Assembly: GCA_029820565.1 (NCBI GenBank) | Contig: JALGUR010000059.1 | Coordinates: forward strand, 1 to 36,694 | Source of the DNA: Candidatus Zipacnadia bacterium | GTDB taxonomy: Bacteria > Armatimonadota > Zipacnadia > Zipacnadales > Zipacnadaceae | Reading direction: 5' to 3' | Length of the DNA stretch: 36,694 bases | Notes under the pieces: generated by a model | Database searches by the model: none | Seen by the model: the letters and a program-made list of their open reading frames with translations, nothing else | What the model was told of the DNA's origin: nothing | Part shown: positions 8,598 through 17,476 of the stretch, piece after piece | How positions within the stretch are numbered: the first letter of the stretch is position 1 | Layout: each line of letters starts with the position of its first letter | Program-made: the position numbers and the translations under genes

Positions 8598-9971
8598 ATG
8601 AAGGAACGCACCTATAGCCTGGAGCCTAAGGCGGTGCCCCAAGTCCACACCCGTTACCGAAGGATTGTCACTCCGTTGCCGGTGCCTGAGTCGCTTCCCC
8701 TGTTGCAGACCAGTCTGCGCTATGAGCCGCGGTCTGTGCACGTTACTCCCCCGGCGGTCTGGGATCGGGCGCAGAATTTCCAGGTCCACGACGCCTACGG
8801 CAACTGCTGGTTGGACTTTTCGTCGGGGGTGCTAATCACCAACTCGGGCCATGGCCGCCCTGCCCTGGTCCAAGCACTGCGCGAGATGGCGGATAAGCCG
8901 CTGCTGGCGACCTATTGCTGGCCGCATGAGCCGCGCATCGAGTTAGCCAAGGCCATTGTTGAACTCACGCCCTCTTTTTTGGACCGGGTGTTGCTACTGA
9001 GCACTGGCTCTGAGGCAATTGAAGCAGCGCTGAAGATAGCCCTCAAGTATGCCCGCAGCCTTCGGCCCACTAAGAATAAGATAATCTCCTACGAGTGGTC
9101 GTTTCACGGACGGACTTTAGGGGCACAAATAGTAGGTGGCATTGACTCTCTGAAGGACTGGATTGCCTACTCTGACCCCGGGGTGGCCTTTGCCCCGTTC
9201 CCGGATGGCTATTTCACCAAGGATACCTCATTTGATACCTTCTTAGAAACTGTGGAGCAAACCGGTTGGCATCCAGATGAGGTGGCCGCGGTCATAGTAG
9301 AAGCCTATCATGGCCGACATATAGCTCTGGCGCCAGTGGAATATATGCAAGCGTTGCGGGAATGGTGTGACGAACATCAGGTAATCCTCATCTTTGATGA
9401 GGTGCAGTCAGGCTTCGGACGGCTGGGCAAAATGTTCGGTTTTGAGCACTACGGAATCGTGCCCGACCTCGTAGTGTGTGGCAAGGGCATGGGTGGCGCT
9501 ATGCCGGTTTCAGCAGTGGTCGGCAATCACAAATACTTGGACGTATTCCCCGGGGGCGCTATGAGCAGTACTCACGCCGGCAATCCGATATGTGCGCGCG
9601 TAGCGTTGGCGAATATCAGGCTGATCCAGGAGGAAAAGCTGGTAGACAATGCCGCGCAGATGGGCCGTGTGATGGCCGAGGAACTCAAGCGTATTCAGCA
9701 AAAATACTCCCCCGTCATAAGTCATGCTAATGCGGTAGGGGCAGTCGGGGCTTTGTTTACCTGCGCCCCGGAAACCTGCCAGCCCGATGGCGATTTGGCC
9801 TGGGATATGCACGTCAGGTGCTTTGAGAAGGGACTGCTGGTGATCTCGCCCTGTGGGATTGATGAGTCAACCTTCAAGTTCCATCCGCCCTTAACCATCA
9901 CCGAAGACGCGCTACGAGAGGGCCTCGCCGTCATTGAGGAAAGCCTGGTGGAGTGTATCGGGTCGGTCTGA
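8598..9971 (+). CDS. Class-III PLP-dependent aminotransferase
   Basis: The protein is 457 residues with the fold-type I omega-aminotransferase signatures: STGSEAIEAALKIA (phosphate cup), SFHGRT, IFDEVQSGFGR (D267 contacts the pyridine nitrogen) and CGKGMGG (K296, Schiff-base lysine). It belongs to the GabT / putrescine / beta-alanine group. An N-terminal extension of about 45 residues precedes the core. The start at 8598 follows a weak GGAGA. It is transcribed with the upstream aldehyde dehydrogenase and is the last gene before the sigma70-type promoter of the exporter operon. The amino donor is unknown. Confidence 0.92.
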   Translation: MKERTYSLEPKAVPQVHTRYRRIVTPLPVPESLPLLQTSLRYEPRSVHVTPPAVWDRAQNFQVHDAYGNCWLDFSSGVLITNSGHGRPALVQALREMADKPLLATYCWPHEPRIELAKAIVELTPSFLDRVLLLSTGSEAIEAALKIALKYARSLRPTKNKIISYEWSFHGRTLGAQIVGGIDSLKDWIAYSDPGVAFAPFPDGYFTKDTSFDTFLETVEQTGWHPDEVAAVIVEAYHGRHIALAPVEYMQALREWCDEHQVILIFDEVQSGFGRLGKMFGFEHYGIVPDLVVCGKGMGGAMPVSAVVGNHKYLDVFPGGAMSSTHAGNPICARVALANIRLIQEEKLVDNAAQMGRVMAEELKRIQQKYSPVISHANAVGAVGALFTCAPETCQPDGDLAWDMHVRCFEKGLLVISPCGIDESTFKFHPPLTITEDALREGLAVIEESLVECIGSV

Positions 9972-10004
9972 TCGGCAATATTGCAGAAGACTTTAGCCTA
10001 CCTC

Positions 10005-10035
10005 TTGACTTCTACCCCCGCCGCCCTGCTATAAT
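10005..10035 (+). promoter_or_regulatory. Candidate sigma70 promoter of the adaptor/ABC exporter operon
   Basis: TTGACT at 10005-10010, a 19-bp spacer and a perfect TATAAT at 10030-10035. The spacer is slightly long. It implies a 5' leader of about 185 bases before ATG 10229, in which I see no convincing riboswitch or small ORF. Confidence 0.6.
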
Positions 10036-10228
10036 AGAAGGCGATTTTCGCAACAGTCTCTTCTTGGGCATAAGGAGACAGAATTACAAGGTGTAACACT
10101 CGGCTCCTTGCCTGTGGTTTGGTCGCGATAGTCGCGCAATCTGCTCGCCCAGCAGGTACTTCCCTACTAAACGACGAATTATTTCAACTGAGCCTCTTGC
10201 ATACGGTGTGCAGTTTGAAGCGCGTATC

Positions 10229-11155
10229 ATGATTGACTGGATTAGGCATTTCAAATACTACTTAGTGGCGGCCGCTGTTCTTCTGGTCCTGGTGGGCGCC
10301 AGGACCATTCGTAACTGGAGCCATGAGGTGGCGGTGGCTGAGGCCCATATTGGATCCCTGAATCTGCAAATTGCGGCATCAGGCTTGGTGGAGTCGGAAA
10401 GTACTGACCTTGCCTTTGTAGGCGGGGGCCGCATTGTGAAACTGTATGTCAAAGAAGGAGACACCGTCACGGAATCAGACCTACTGGCCCGACTGGCGCC
10501 GGTGGAAGCAGCGCCCAATCTGGTGGACATCGCCGACGTCATCAAGGCGCCCTACGATGGCCACGTGGTGACTATTTACCAACGCGCCGGCTCAGTCGTT
10601 GGTCCCGGCCAGCCAGTGTTGCGGCTGGTCTCGTCGCTTTCCCCATGGGTCGTTGCGTTTGTAGAGAGCGAAGATGCTGTGCACCTGCAGCGCGGCCAGA
10701 AGTTGAGTTGCCGCGCCGGGGGCTACCTCAGCCAGGCTTGGAACCTGACTGTTGAAGAAATCGGCAAGGAGGCCGTGACTCGGCCCGACCTGCCCGGCTC
10801 TGCTGCTCAGGTGCGAGCGAGATGTAGCGTGGATGACCCCGCCTTCCCCCTTCCGCCGGGCACGGAAGTTGATGTAGATGGTAATATCCTGTTGGCAGGC
10901 CACGGTGTACTCGTCCCCACTGCAGCCGTAGTCCACGAGGGCTCACAGGACTGGGTGTGGACTGTAGAGGATAACAAAGTCCGCCGCCGCCCAGTCGAGG
11001 TCGGGCCCAATAATTTCGACCTGATCCAAATACGCTCTGGGGTCAGGCCCACAGATTTAGTGGTCGTAAATGGGAAAGAGGGTCTGGAAGAAGGTCAGCG
11101 CGTAACGGCGCAGCCTGTCCCGCCAATGGACCAGGCCACCGCAAGGGGCGATTAG
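10229..11155 (+). CDS. Periplasmic adaptor (HlyD/DevB-like membrane fusion protein)
   Basis: The 308-residue protein has one N-terminal membrane anchor (about residues 8-22, YLVAAAVLLVLVGA). This is followed by a barrel-sandwich/lipoyl-like half (GGGRIVKLYVKEGDTV and KAPYDGHVVTIYQRAGSVVGPGQP) and beta-barrel/membrane-proximal domains ending in LEEGQRVT. This is the layout of adaptors that link an inner-membrane ABC transporter to the periplasm or an outer-membrane channel. The alpha-helical hairpin between the two lipoyl halves is very short or missing, as in some DevB- or MacA-like proteins. ATG 10229 is chosen over GTG 10208, which would put charged residues before the anchor. The ATPase follows two bases after the stop, and the permease after that, so the three form one exporter. 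Cargo is unknown. Confidence 0.82.
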   Translation: MIDWIRHFKYYLVAAAVLLVLVGARTIRNWSHEVAVAEAHIGSLNLQIAASGLVESESTDLAFVGGGRIVKLYVKEGDTVTESDLLARLAPVEAAPNLVDIADVIKAPYDGHVVTIYQRAGSVVGPGQPVLRLVSSLSPWVVAFVESEDAVHLQRGQKLSCRAGGYLSQAWNLTVEEIGKEAVTRPDLPGSAAQVRARCSVDDPAFPLPPGTEVDVDGNILLAGHGVLVPTAAVVHEGSQDWVWTVEDNKVRRRPVEVGPNNFDLIQIRSGVRPTDLVVVNGKEGLEEGQRVTAQPVPPMDQATARGD

Positions 11156-11157
11156 GA

Positions 11158-11877
11158 GTGTCCTCACCCCCCGCAGACGTGGGAAAGGCGTTAATCACCC
11201 GGGACGTGTGGAAGCAATACCCTATGGGGGACGTGACTGTAGATGCCCTCCGGGGTGTTGATTTGGACCTGCCCGCGGGCTGCTTCGTTATGCTCCTGGG
11301 CCCCAGTGGGTCGGGTAAGACCACTCTGCTGAATCTGGCTGGGGGACTGGACACCCCGACCCGGGGTGAGGTAATTGTCTTTGGGCAGCGACTCTCGGGC
11401 ATGAACGAGGAGCAACTCACTCGCTACCGCCGCGAGACGGTAGGCTTCATATTCCAGATGTTTAACCTCGTCCCTACCCTTACCGCTTTGGAAAACGTGC
11501 GCCTCGTTGCGCAACTGGTAGGTAATGACCCATTGTCGCAGGGTGCGCTGGCGGATGTTGGCCTCGAGCATCAGGCCGACCAACTACCTGCTCAACTCAG
11601 TGGTGGTGAGCAGCAACGAGTGGCTATCGCGCGAGCCCTCGTTAAGCAGCCTCGCCTGCTGCTGGCGGACGAGCCAACCGGCTCAGTGGATTTTGAAACT
11701 GGCATTGAAGTCCTCTCTTTACTGTGGGAGGAAACGCGCCGTCGTGACATGACAGTGATAATGGTCACCCACGATACCAATTTGGCGAGCATGGGCGATT
11801 TGGCTATTCGTTTACACAGCGGTGAGGTGGTGGAGGTGAGCGAAGGTGCGGCGCTCCACCCCCGTGAACTCCAATGA
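11158..11877 (+). CDS. ABC transporter ATP-binding protein (LolD/MacB/DevA-like)
   Basis: The 239-residue nucleotide-binding protein has Walker A GPSGSGKT (48-55), Q-loop Q100 in FIFQMFNLVPTLTA, signature LSGGE (147-151), Walker B LLLADE (167-172) and H-loop H205 in VTHD. ALENV after the Q-loop is typical of the MacB/LolD/DevA subgroup that drives mechanotransmission-type FtsX permeases. The start appears to be GTG 11158, just after the adaptor stop. The AGGAG at 11153-11157 is too close to serve it, so GGGG at 11145-11148 or translational coupling is likely. The following permease overlaps or abuts its 3' end. Confidence 0.92.
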   Translation: MSSPPADVGKALITRDVWKQYPMGDVTVDALRGVDLDLPAGCFVMLLGPSGSGKTTLLNLAGGLDTPTRGEVIVFGQRLSGMNEEQLTRYRRETVGFIFQMFNLVPTLTALENVRLVAQLVGNDPLSQGALADVGLEHQADQLPAQLSGGEQQRVAIARALVKQPRLLLADEPTGSVDFETGIEVLSLLWEETRRRDMTVIMVTHDTNLASMGDLAIRLHSGEVVEVSEGAALHPRELQ

Positions 11878-11902
11878 CGTAGCGCGACAGATAGTGGGGA
11901 CG

Positions 11903-14275
11903 ATGCTTTGGCGCAAGTTGTGGGCCGACACGCGTGCCTTGGCGGGACAGACCATTGCCCTCGCAGTCCTAATTGGCCTCGGGGTATTGCTCTTCATCGG
12001 CCTCTACGAAGCCTACCAAAATCTCACTCTGGTCTACAACAGAATCTACGACTCCACGCGCTTTGCCGATGCCTCGGTGCTCCTGGAGTCGGCGCCCGCC
12101 AGCCTCGTGGATACTGCCCGCACCATTCCCCATGTCCGCGCCGCGATTGGCCGGGTGGTCAGGGATGGTGCTATCATCCAGCCGGGGCGCAAGCGCGAGC
12201 GGGTTCTGGGGCGCTTCATTGGCGTCCCTCGGGGCCACCGTCCCCAGGTCAATGACCTGTGGATTTTGGATGGGGGCTACGTGTCAAATACTGAAGAAGC
12301 TGTTCTCGAGCACCAGTTCGCCCGGGACAATGATTACGAGGTCGGTGACCGGATTAAGTGCTCGTACCAGTCCCGGGAACGCGAGTTCACTGTGGTAGGC
12401 CTGGCCGCCAGCCCCGAATATGTTTATCCGGTCCCTTCCAAGCATACAATGTTCGTGGCCCGCGGCATTTTCGGGGTCGTTTTCATTCTCGAGGACCGCG
12501 TCCGGGAGTGGTGTGGCGTGGGCCCGCAGATCAACGAAATTCATTGCCTCACCGACCCCGGGTATGAGCATCAGGTGCTGGAGAAGTTAGAGGGCCTGAC
12601 CCGTTCCTATGGGCTGGAATTCGCTTACGTGCAGGACGAACAGCCCAGCAAGCGCCTGCTTGATATGGACCAGCAGGGGTTCGCGCAGCTCAGCGTCTTC
12701 TTCCCCATACTCTTTCTGACCTCGGCAGGCCTTTCTCTGTATGGCGCCCTGACCCGCATAGTGCGGCTCCAGGTGACAGTCATCGGCACGCTGCGAGCCT
12801 GTGGTTTCGGTAGACAGCAGATACTCGTCCAGTATGTGATGCAGGGCGTATTGGTCGCCCTGGGGGGCGCTGTTCCGGGCGTGGCTCTGGGGCACTTACT
12901 GGCTGTAGGGATGAATCGGCTCTATGCTGATGCTCTCCATCTGCCCGTGGCCTCGGCAGTGCCCCAGTGGGGCACTATTCTCACGGGGCTGGCTTTGGCC
13001 GCCGGGACCGGTCTGGCAGCGGCCTACCTGCCCGCGCGCTTAGCCGCGAACCTGCTCCCGGCCGTCGCTATGCGCGGGGAGGTAGAAAGCGGGCGGCGAC
13101 TACAGGCCCAGCGACTGCTGGTGAAGTGGACACGCTTGGTCCGCGTCGTCTACCGCATCCCGCTGCGCGGTATCTTTCGTCGAGCTTCGCGCACGCTCTT
13201 CGCCGTTGCCGGCATCGCAGGAGGCGCCAGTATCATCATCACGACCTTTGGGACATATATCTCCACCATGGACGCCATTGACGAGTACATAACCGACAGC
13301 CGCAAGTACCACATAGACCTGCAGTTCGCGCGCCCGGGCGCCGGCGTTCTCGCCCAGGCGGCAAGCGGCCTGCCGGGTGGTCGGGCAGCCAGTCTTACTG
13401 TGAGTGTCCCGGTGAGGATTCGCAGCAGTTGGGGTTCTGGAGAACTGATCCTGACCGGACTGGAGCGCGGCCAGAAGCTCCTGCGGGTGAATACAGTATC
13501 CGGCAGACCGATGACGGTTGAGCCCGGCAAAGTTTGGTTACCCAAGCAGTTAGGCCATCAGCTGCACGTGGAGGCGGGAGACCCCGTCCGCATGGAATGG
13601 GTGAAAGCTAGCCGACGCCGGCGGCTGCGGACCACCATGCAGGTTGCCGGCCTGCTGGACGTGGCGATGGGCAATAGCGCCTATGGCGAGTTCCACGACG
13701 TGCGCCGCACGCTTGCCGACCAGGCCTGGCCGTACAGTTCCTACGGGGCTAACTTTGAGTGCGATCCGACCACCGTGGACGGCTTTAAGCACCGCTTCGA
13801 GCGATCAGACGATGTCATGTTGGTTTCCACGACCGCGGACGTAATCAAGGAGATTAACGAGCAAATGGCCATGCTATACGTCTTTATCGGCGTCCTGCTC
13901 GGCTTCGGCAGCGTGCTCGCCGGCTCGGCAATTCACAGCGTGGCCTCGGTTTCCCTACTGGAGCGCACCCGCGAGTTGGCAAGTCTGCGCAGCCTCGGGT
14001 TCTCAGCGTGGACTACCGCCTGGCTGGCGGGCGTCGAACTGTTCTTCTTGGCTGTGGTAGGGCTCATCGTGGGACTGCCCCTGGGAGCGGTGCTCAACAG
14101 GTTGTTCATGGGCGCCTATCAGACCGAGAATATGCAGTTTCGGGCAATTCTGCACTGGTGGGTCTACCTTATCACCATCATCATTGTCCTGGTGCTCGTC
14201 ATCTTCTCGGCCTATATAGGGGCCCGACGCCTGCGGGCCATAGACCTTTCCCAGGCCACCAAGGCTCTCGAATAG
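11903..14275 (+). CDS. ABC transporter permease with two FtsX domains (MacB/LolC/DevC class)
   Basis: The protein is about 790 residues. A first membrane segment (about 16-34) is followed by a large periplasmic MacB-core-like domain, then three segments (about 264-281, 312-334, 356-375) forming an FtsX domain. A second copy follows: segment about 432-451, another periplasmic region, and three C-terminal segments. The C-terminal unit includes LLERTRELASLRSLGF, the coupling-helix motif of this superfamily, and ends LRAIDLSQATKALE. It is therefore a fused tandem permease needing one homodimeric ATPase. ATG 11903 begins MLWRKLWADTR, a plausible cytoplasmic lead. GTG 11846 would overlap the ATPase by 32 bases. 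It probably exports lipid, lipoprotein or an antibiotic through the upstream adaptor. Confidence 0.85.
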   Translation: MLWRKLWADTRALAGQTIALAVLIGLGVLLFIGLYEAYQNLTLVYNRIYDSTRFADASVLLESAPASLVDTARTIPHVRAAIGRVVRDGAIIQPGRKRERVLGRFIGVPRGHRPQVNDLWILDGGYVSNTEEAVLEHQFARDNDYEVGDRIKCSYQSREREFTVVGLAASPEYVYPVPSKHTMFVARGIFGVVFILEDRVREWCGVGPQINEIHCLTDPGYEHQVLEKLEGLTRSYGLEFAYVQDEQPSKRLLDMDQQGFAQLSVFFPILFLTSAGLSLYGALTRIVRLQVTVIGTLRACGFGRQQILVQYVMQGVLVALGGAVPGVALGHLLAVGMNRLYADALHLPVASAVPQWGTILTGLALAAGTGLAAAYLPARLAANLLPAVAMRGEVESGRRLQAQRLLVKWTRLVRVVYRIPLRGIFRRASRTLFAVAGIAGGASIIITTFGTYISTMDAIDEYITDSRKYHIDLQFARPGAGVLAQAASGLPGGRAASLTVSVPVRIRSSWGSGELILTGLERGQKLLRVNTVSGRPMTVEPGKVWLPKQLGHQLHVEAGDPVRMEWVKASRRRRLRTTMQVAGLLDVAMGNSAYGEFHDVRRTLADQAWPYSSYGANFECDPTTVDGFKHRFERSDDVMLVSTTADVIKEINEQMAMLYVFIGVLLGFGSVLAGSAIHSVASVSLLERTRELASLRSLGFSAWTTAWLAGVELFFLAVVGLIVGLPLGAVLNRLFMGAYQTENMQFRAILHWWVYLITIIIVLVLVIFSAYIGARRLRAIDLSQATKALE

Positions 14276-14444
14276 TGCGTGTTGTCAGATGCCGACGGGC
14301 GACAGCATTGATGGAGAGGCCCCGGTGGTGCATATCCACCAGCCATTCGCGGACCATCGTGGCACTTACGTGCCGGGGATCAGAAGATGCGTCGCGACTG
14401 CTGAGTAATTGGCAGAACTGGCGCAGGTCGGGGATCGTCAGTGG
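14276..14444 (-). pseudogene. Remnant of a tyrosine recombinase N-terminal (core-binding) domain
   Basis: On the minus strand, DLRQFCQLLSSRD, then ATMVREWLVDMHHRG and LSINAVARRHLT match the pattern of the SAM-like core-binding domain of XerC/phage-integrase proteins (DLRxFxxFL...VRxWLxxLxxRGLSxxTVxRRLSAL). There is no catalytic domain: the frame runs straight into the 3' end of the permease gene on the other strand. The sequence upstream of it (to 14597) does not resemble an integrase. I read it as a fragment left by a past insertion or rearrangement. The match is by eye and only about 55 residues long. Confidence 0.5.
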
Positions 14445-14562
14445 CGCTCCGCCCAGCTCAGCCGACTTGTTGGCGATGATCCCCGGAAGGGCACATTTGA
14501 CGCCGCGATAGATGTCTATGGGTGAGCGTTCGCCTGCCAGTACAGCCCGCTGACCAGCCGTG

Positions 14563-15282
14563 CTATTTAGACTCCCGCGCGGCAAAGAATTCGTCACTCA
14601 GACCGGTGTTAATCCGGTAGTTGCTGAAAGTGAGGGTAATGGTGCCCGCACTCAACATGGGCAGCGTTCCGTCACCCAGGCGGCAGACCAGGCGCGTGGG
14701 CATCCAGAACTGCTTATTGACCTGCGTATACTTCCACAATACTGTCGCCAGCTTGTTAGGGCCAGCCCATATCTCGCTCTTGGTCAAAGTCCAGGTGTTG
14801 GCAGCAACCCATAGCAGCAGCCGGCCCCGGTTTGCGTTTCCTTTGGGCACAATCTTCAGGCAATATACCGGCGGGGACGCACTGACATCGGTCCCCACCA
14901 GCATCACCTGGGTGTCTTCTGTCAGGTGGCGTCGCAAGTTGCCCAACAGCAGGGCATCTCTGGGGAGAATGACGATGCTGCGGGATTCAATGTGCACTTT
15001 ATCCGGTGGTTTCACGTAAACGGTCATCCGGCTCACCGGCATGTTGAGGTCAGGAATATCCGTCTCTACGCAGACGTCGGCGATGTAATCGGTGATGCCT
15101 TTGTGTAGGTCGAGGGCGTTGGCCAGGATCTCCTGGGCGGAAAGCGCCGCATACACCGGGCCTGTGGTCAGCATCACCAAAGCCAAGACCACACACGACA
15201 GCCCACTCCGCGCCGCGCTGCACTGTCGAGGGAGGCGCCGGGTGAGCCAGTCTCTTGTCGTTGTAAGCCTGATCATTAACAT
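14563..15282 (-). CDS. Secreted LolA-like (outer-membrane lipoprotein-sorting type) protein
   Basis: The protein is about 239 residues. A signal peptide is clear: basic N-region (TTTRDWLTRRLPRQ), hydrophobic core (about 29-40, SCVVLALVMLTT) and cleavage after GPVYA near residue 45. The mature part has alternating beta-strand patterns (MTVYVKPPDKVHIES, CLKIVPKG, WTLTKSEIWAG, ITLTFSNYRINTGLSDEFF) resembling LolA/LolB-type half-barrels that carry lipoproteins or other lipids across the periplasm. The start is ATG 15282; the longer frame to 15459 lies inside the permease gene. It begins 5 bases after the permease stop, so it is the third gene of the ABC-2 operon. It could be the periplasmic partner of that exporter. 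Confidence 0.65.
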   Translation of the reverse strand: MLMIRLTTTRDWLTRRLPRQCSAARSGLSCVVLALVMLTTGPVYAALSAQEILANALDLHKGITDYIADVCVETDIPDLNMPVSRMTVYVKPPDKVHIESRSIVILPRDALLLGNLRRHLTEDTQVMLVGTDVSASPPVYCLKIVPKGNANRGRLLLWVAANTWTLTKSEIWAGPNKLATVLWKYTQVNKQFWMPTRLVCRLGDGTLPMLSAGTITLTFSNYRINTGLSDEFFAARESK

Positions 15283-15287
15283 CGCAT

Positions 15288-16133
15288 TCAGCAAAGAATG
15301 TCCCTCCGCTGAAAAATCGCGGCGGCCAAGCCCGCCGGAATCAGGATGTAGCCGGCCAGATAGACACCTGATCGGCCAATGTCTGCCCAGGCTACCGAGG
15401 AAGCGAACGCCCGGGTATGAACCGTGATGTGTTCGGTAAGTAGATAGGGCCATAGCCACTCGAAATATGGTATCTGCTTGAGTACCGCACAGACCAGCAG
15501 GACAGCCACAGTCAGACCGGCTGCCGTCAGGGGATTATCGCAGAGCACTGACAGAAACAGGGCCAGCGAGGCCACCGCCATCATGGCCACAGCGGCCAGC
15601 CCATAGCCAAGGGCCAATCGCAGCCAGGCCTGCTGCTCCGCTATTATATTCAGACCCGGCGCGTCTAACTCCAAGGCCAGCAGGTCCCCACCACCAAAAA
15701 CTGCATAGCCTAAGATCAGGGCGAACACGCCCATGAAAACGGTCAGAGCGCCCGCGTAAGCCCAGGCCACCACGAGTTTGGCGCTCAGTACCACTCCCCG
15801 CGAAACCGGCCGGGTCATCAAGGTGCGCAGTGTGCCAGATTTGCGCTCGCCGGCAACTGAACCGCCCACCGTAGTGGCAATCAGCAGAGGAATGAACACC
15901 GCCAGAGCGACACGCATTTCCAGGAGTACGTAGGGTATCAGCACGCCGGTGACGAGTTTGCCCGCGACGATGAAATCCTCGGGCACCGACCAGGCTTTCA
16001 GAGGCGGACCCGCCCGCCAGGTGCCCCAGACAAAGAGGCCGACCAGAAGGGCCAGGGCCCCAAAACCTACGTAGGTGGCTCGCTGAGCCGCCAGTTTGCG
16101 CAGTTCGATTCTAATTGCCACCAGGAGTCTCAT
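15288..16133 (-). CDS. ABC-2 type transporter permease
   Basis: This 281-residue integral membrane protein has about six hydrophobic segments: YVGFGALALLVGLFVWGTW near the N-terminus, VALAVFIPLLIATTVGG, AGALTVFMGVFALILGYAVF, LAAVAMMAVASLALFLSVL, AAGLTVAVLLVCAVL and SGVYLAGYILIPAGLAAAIF. The ABC-2 signature GERKSGTLRTLMTRPVSR lies between the second and third, as in NatB- or CcmB-like permeases. The start overlaps the upstream ATPase stop by four bases (ATGA), so the two are translationally coupled. Substrate unknown. The LolA-like protein downstream hints at an envelope lipid or lipoprotein role. Confidence 0.9.
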   Translation of the reverse strand: MRLLVAIRIELRKLAAQRATYVGFGALALLVGLFVWGTWRAGPPLKAWSVPEDFIVAGKLVTGVLIPYVLLEMRVALAVFIPLLIATTVGGSVAGERKSGTLRTLMTRPVSRGVVLSAKLVVAWAYAGALTVFMGVFALILGYAVFGGGDLLALELDAPGLNIIAEQQAWLRLALGYGLAAVAMMAVASLALFLSVLCDNPLTAAGLTVAVLLVCAVLKQIPYFEWLWPYLLTEHITVHTRAFASSVAWADIGRSGVYLAGYILIPAGLAAAIFQRRDILC

Positions 16134-17059
16134 CTCCCGGCATCCTCGCTCTCACCAGTCAGGCGCAGATACAACTCTTCCAGGGTCTCGCGGTGCGGCA
16201 TCAATGCTGACACGGCTATGTTGTTCGCTATTAGAGCTACATTGATCTCGGCGACCTCTCCTGGCGCACAAGTCAGACGCACGACTTCGTTGATGTGCTC
16301 AACATCGCTGACCCCATCATAGTCGCGCAGGATCTCTGCGGTGCGGGCGGGATCGTCGGTGCGCAATTCCAGATGAATCTGAGGGACGGATAGCAGTTCG
16401 GCCACTGACCCTTGAGCTACAAGCCTACCCGCGACGATGATGCCGACATGAGTGCACAGTTGCTCCACCTCGTGCAGCAGATGGCTGGATAGAAACACGG
16501 TGACGCCTTCTTCGCGGGTAAGCTGGTGCAGTAGGGTCCGCACCTCCACCAGGCCGCGCGGGTCCAAGCCCGAAGCGGGCTCATCAAGGATGAGAAGTTC
16601 CGGGGCCGGCAACAACGCCTGGGCTAGCCCCAGCCGCTGGCGCATGCCTGCGGAGTAGGCCGCTACTCTCTGGTGCTGGCGCTCGGTCAGACCCACTATC
16701 TCCAGAGCCCGGTCGATATCGTGGGGATTACAACCGCCGGACAGGTCAGCCAGCAACTGTAGGTTGCGACGCCCCGACAGATACCTATAAAAGGCCGGCT
16801 GCTCGACGATGGCTCCAACCACCCCGTTGCGTCGGGCGGCCGACGATCCCACTCTGTGCCCCAGCACCCAGGCCTGACCGGCCGTGGGCCGGACCAAGCC
16901 CACCAGGATGCGGATCAGCGTGCTCTTGCCTGCGCCGTTGGGGCCTAATAAGCCAAAGATCTCGCCCTGCTGCACGGCCAGACTTACGCCACGAAGCGCC
17001 TGCACGTGGCCATAGCGTTTGCTGAGCTGGGTGGTATTGACAACAGTCCGCGGGCACAC
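16130..17059 (-). CDS. ABC-2 type transporter ATP-binding protein
   Basis: The protein is about 309 residues, with Walker A GPNGAGKS (39-46), signature YSAGMRQR, Walker B LLILDEP followed by ASGLDP, and H-loop SSHLLHEVE. This is the NatA/CcmA-like subgroup that pairs with ABC-2 permeases. A C-terminal domain of about 85 residues (LELRTDDPARTAEIL...) is typical of the DrrA-type tail. GTG 17059 is preferred to ATG 17116: GGAG sits seven bases before it, and a promoter-like -10 lies between the two starts, so the longer form would not be transcribed from it. Confidence 0.9.
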   Translation of the reverse strand: MCPRTVVNTTQLSKRYGHVQALRGVSLAVQQGEIFGLLGPNGAGKSTLIRILVGLVRPTAGQAWVLGHRVGSSAARRNGVVGAIVEQPAFYRYLSGRRNLQLLADLSGGCNPHDIDRALEIVGLTERQHQRVAAYSAGMRQRLGLAQALLPAPELLILDEPASGLDPRGLVEVRTLLHQLTREEGVTVFLSSHLLHEVEQLCTHVGIIVAGRLVAQGSVAELLSVPQIHLELRTDDPARTAEILRDYDGVSDVEHINEVVRLTCAPGEVAEINVALIANNIAVSALMPHRETLEELYLRLTGESEDAGR

Positions 17060-17075
17060 TGCGAGTCTCCACTGT

Positions 17076-17105
17076 ATAATACTCGAACGGTAAACATCAT
17101 ACCAA
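17076..17105 (-). promoter_or_regulatory. Candidate promoter of the ABC-2/LolA-like operon
   Basis: Read on the minus strand: TTGGTA (17105-17100), 18-bp spacer, TATTAT (17081-17076). Transcription would start near 17069, giving a very short leader to GTG 17059. This supports the shorter ATPase start. Confidence 0.45.
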
Positions 17106-17476
17106 ATGGCCGCCACTGTGTCTATACCCTGGATTCTGCAGTTTATGAGGGACTAACAAGGTGAAGCGCCTGGCAATGGCGGTATGAGGGCCCGTTCGGA
17201 GTACCACAGGCCACTGGCTGCGGCAGCTGCGTTACCCGCCCAGACTGCTTATCGGCCTGTGCATTAGAGCCACCAAAGTAGCCTTGTCCCCCGACATACT
17301 CCAGCAGCCCCAGCACAAGACGCCGCTTGCGCTCCTCGATGGGGCTGTTGCCGTCCACAGCTATCAGGAAGCCGGCAAGCATAACGCCGTCGCTGGGGAA
17401 CCTTTAGACCGGATCCTCAACGCTGGCTACCGCGGGTGGGGAGTCACACACCCGGCCTGAGTGCCTTCCTGCCCGC
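17106..17476. other. Gap without a supported gene; possible coding remnant
   Basis: No intact gene is visible. A minus-strand frame at 17143-17382 contains IEERKRRLVLGLLEY. This loosely recalls the helix before the QD motif in phosphotriesterase-like proteins and so may be a second scrap of the neighbouring remnant. The similarity is too short to claim. Confidence 0.3.

Noticed and set aside
14199-14597. Intact 132-residue gene on the minus strand
   Set aside because: Only the middle resembles an integrase domain. The C-terminal end lies opposite the conserved 3' end of the permease, so I treat it as a remnant.
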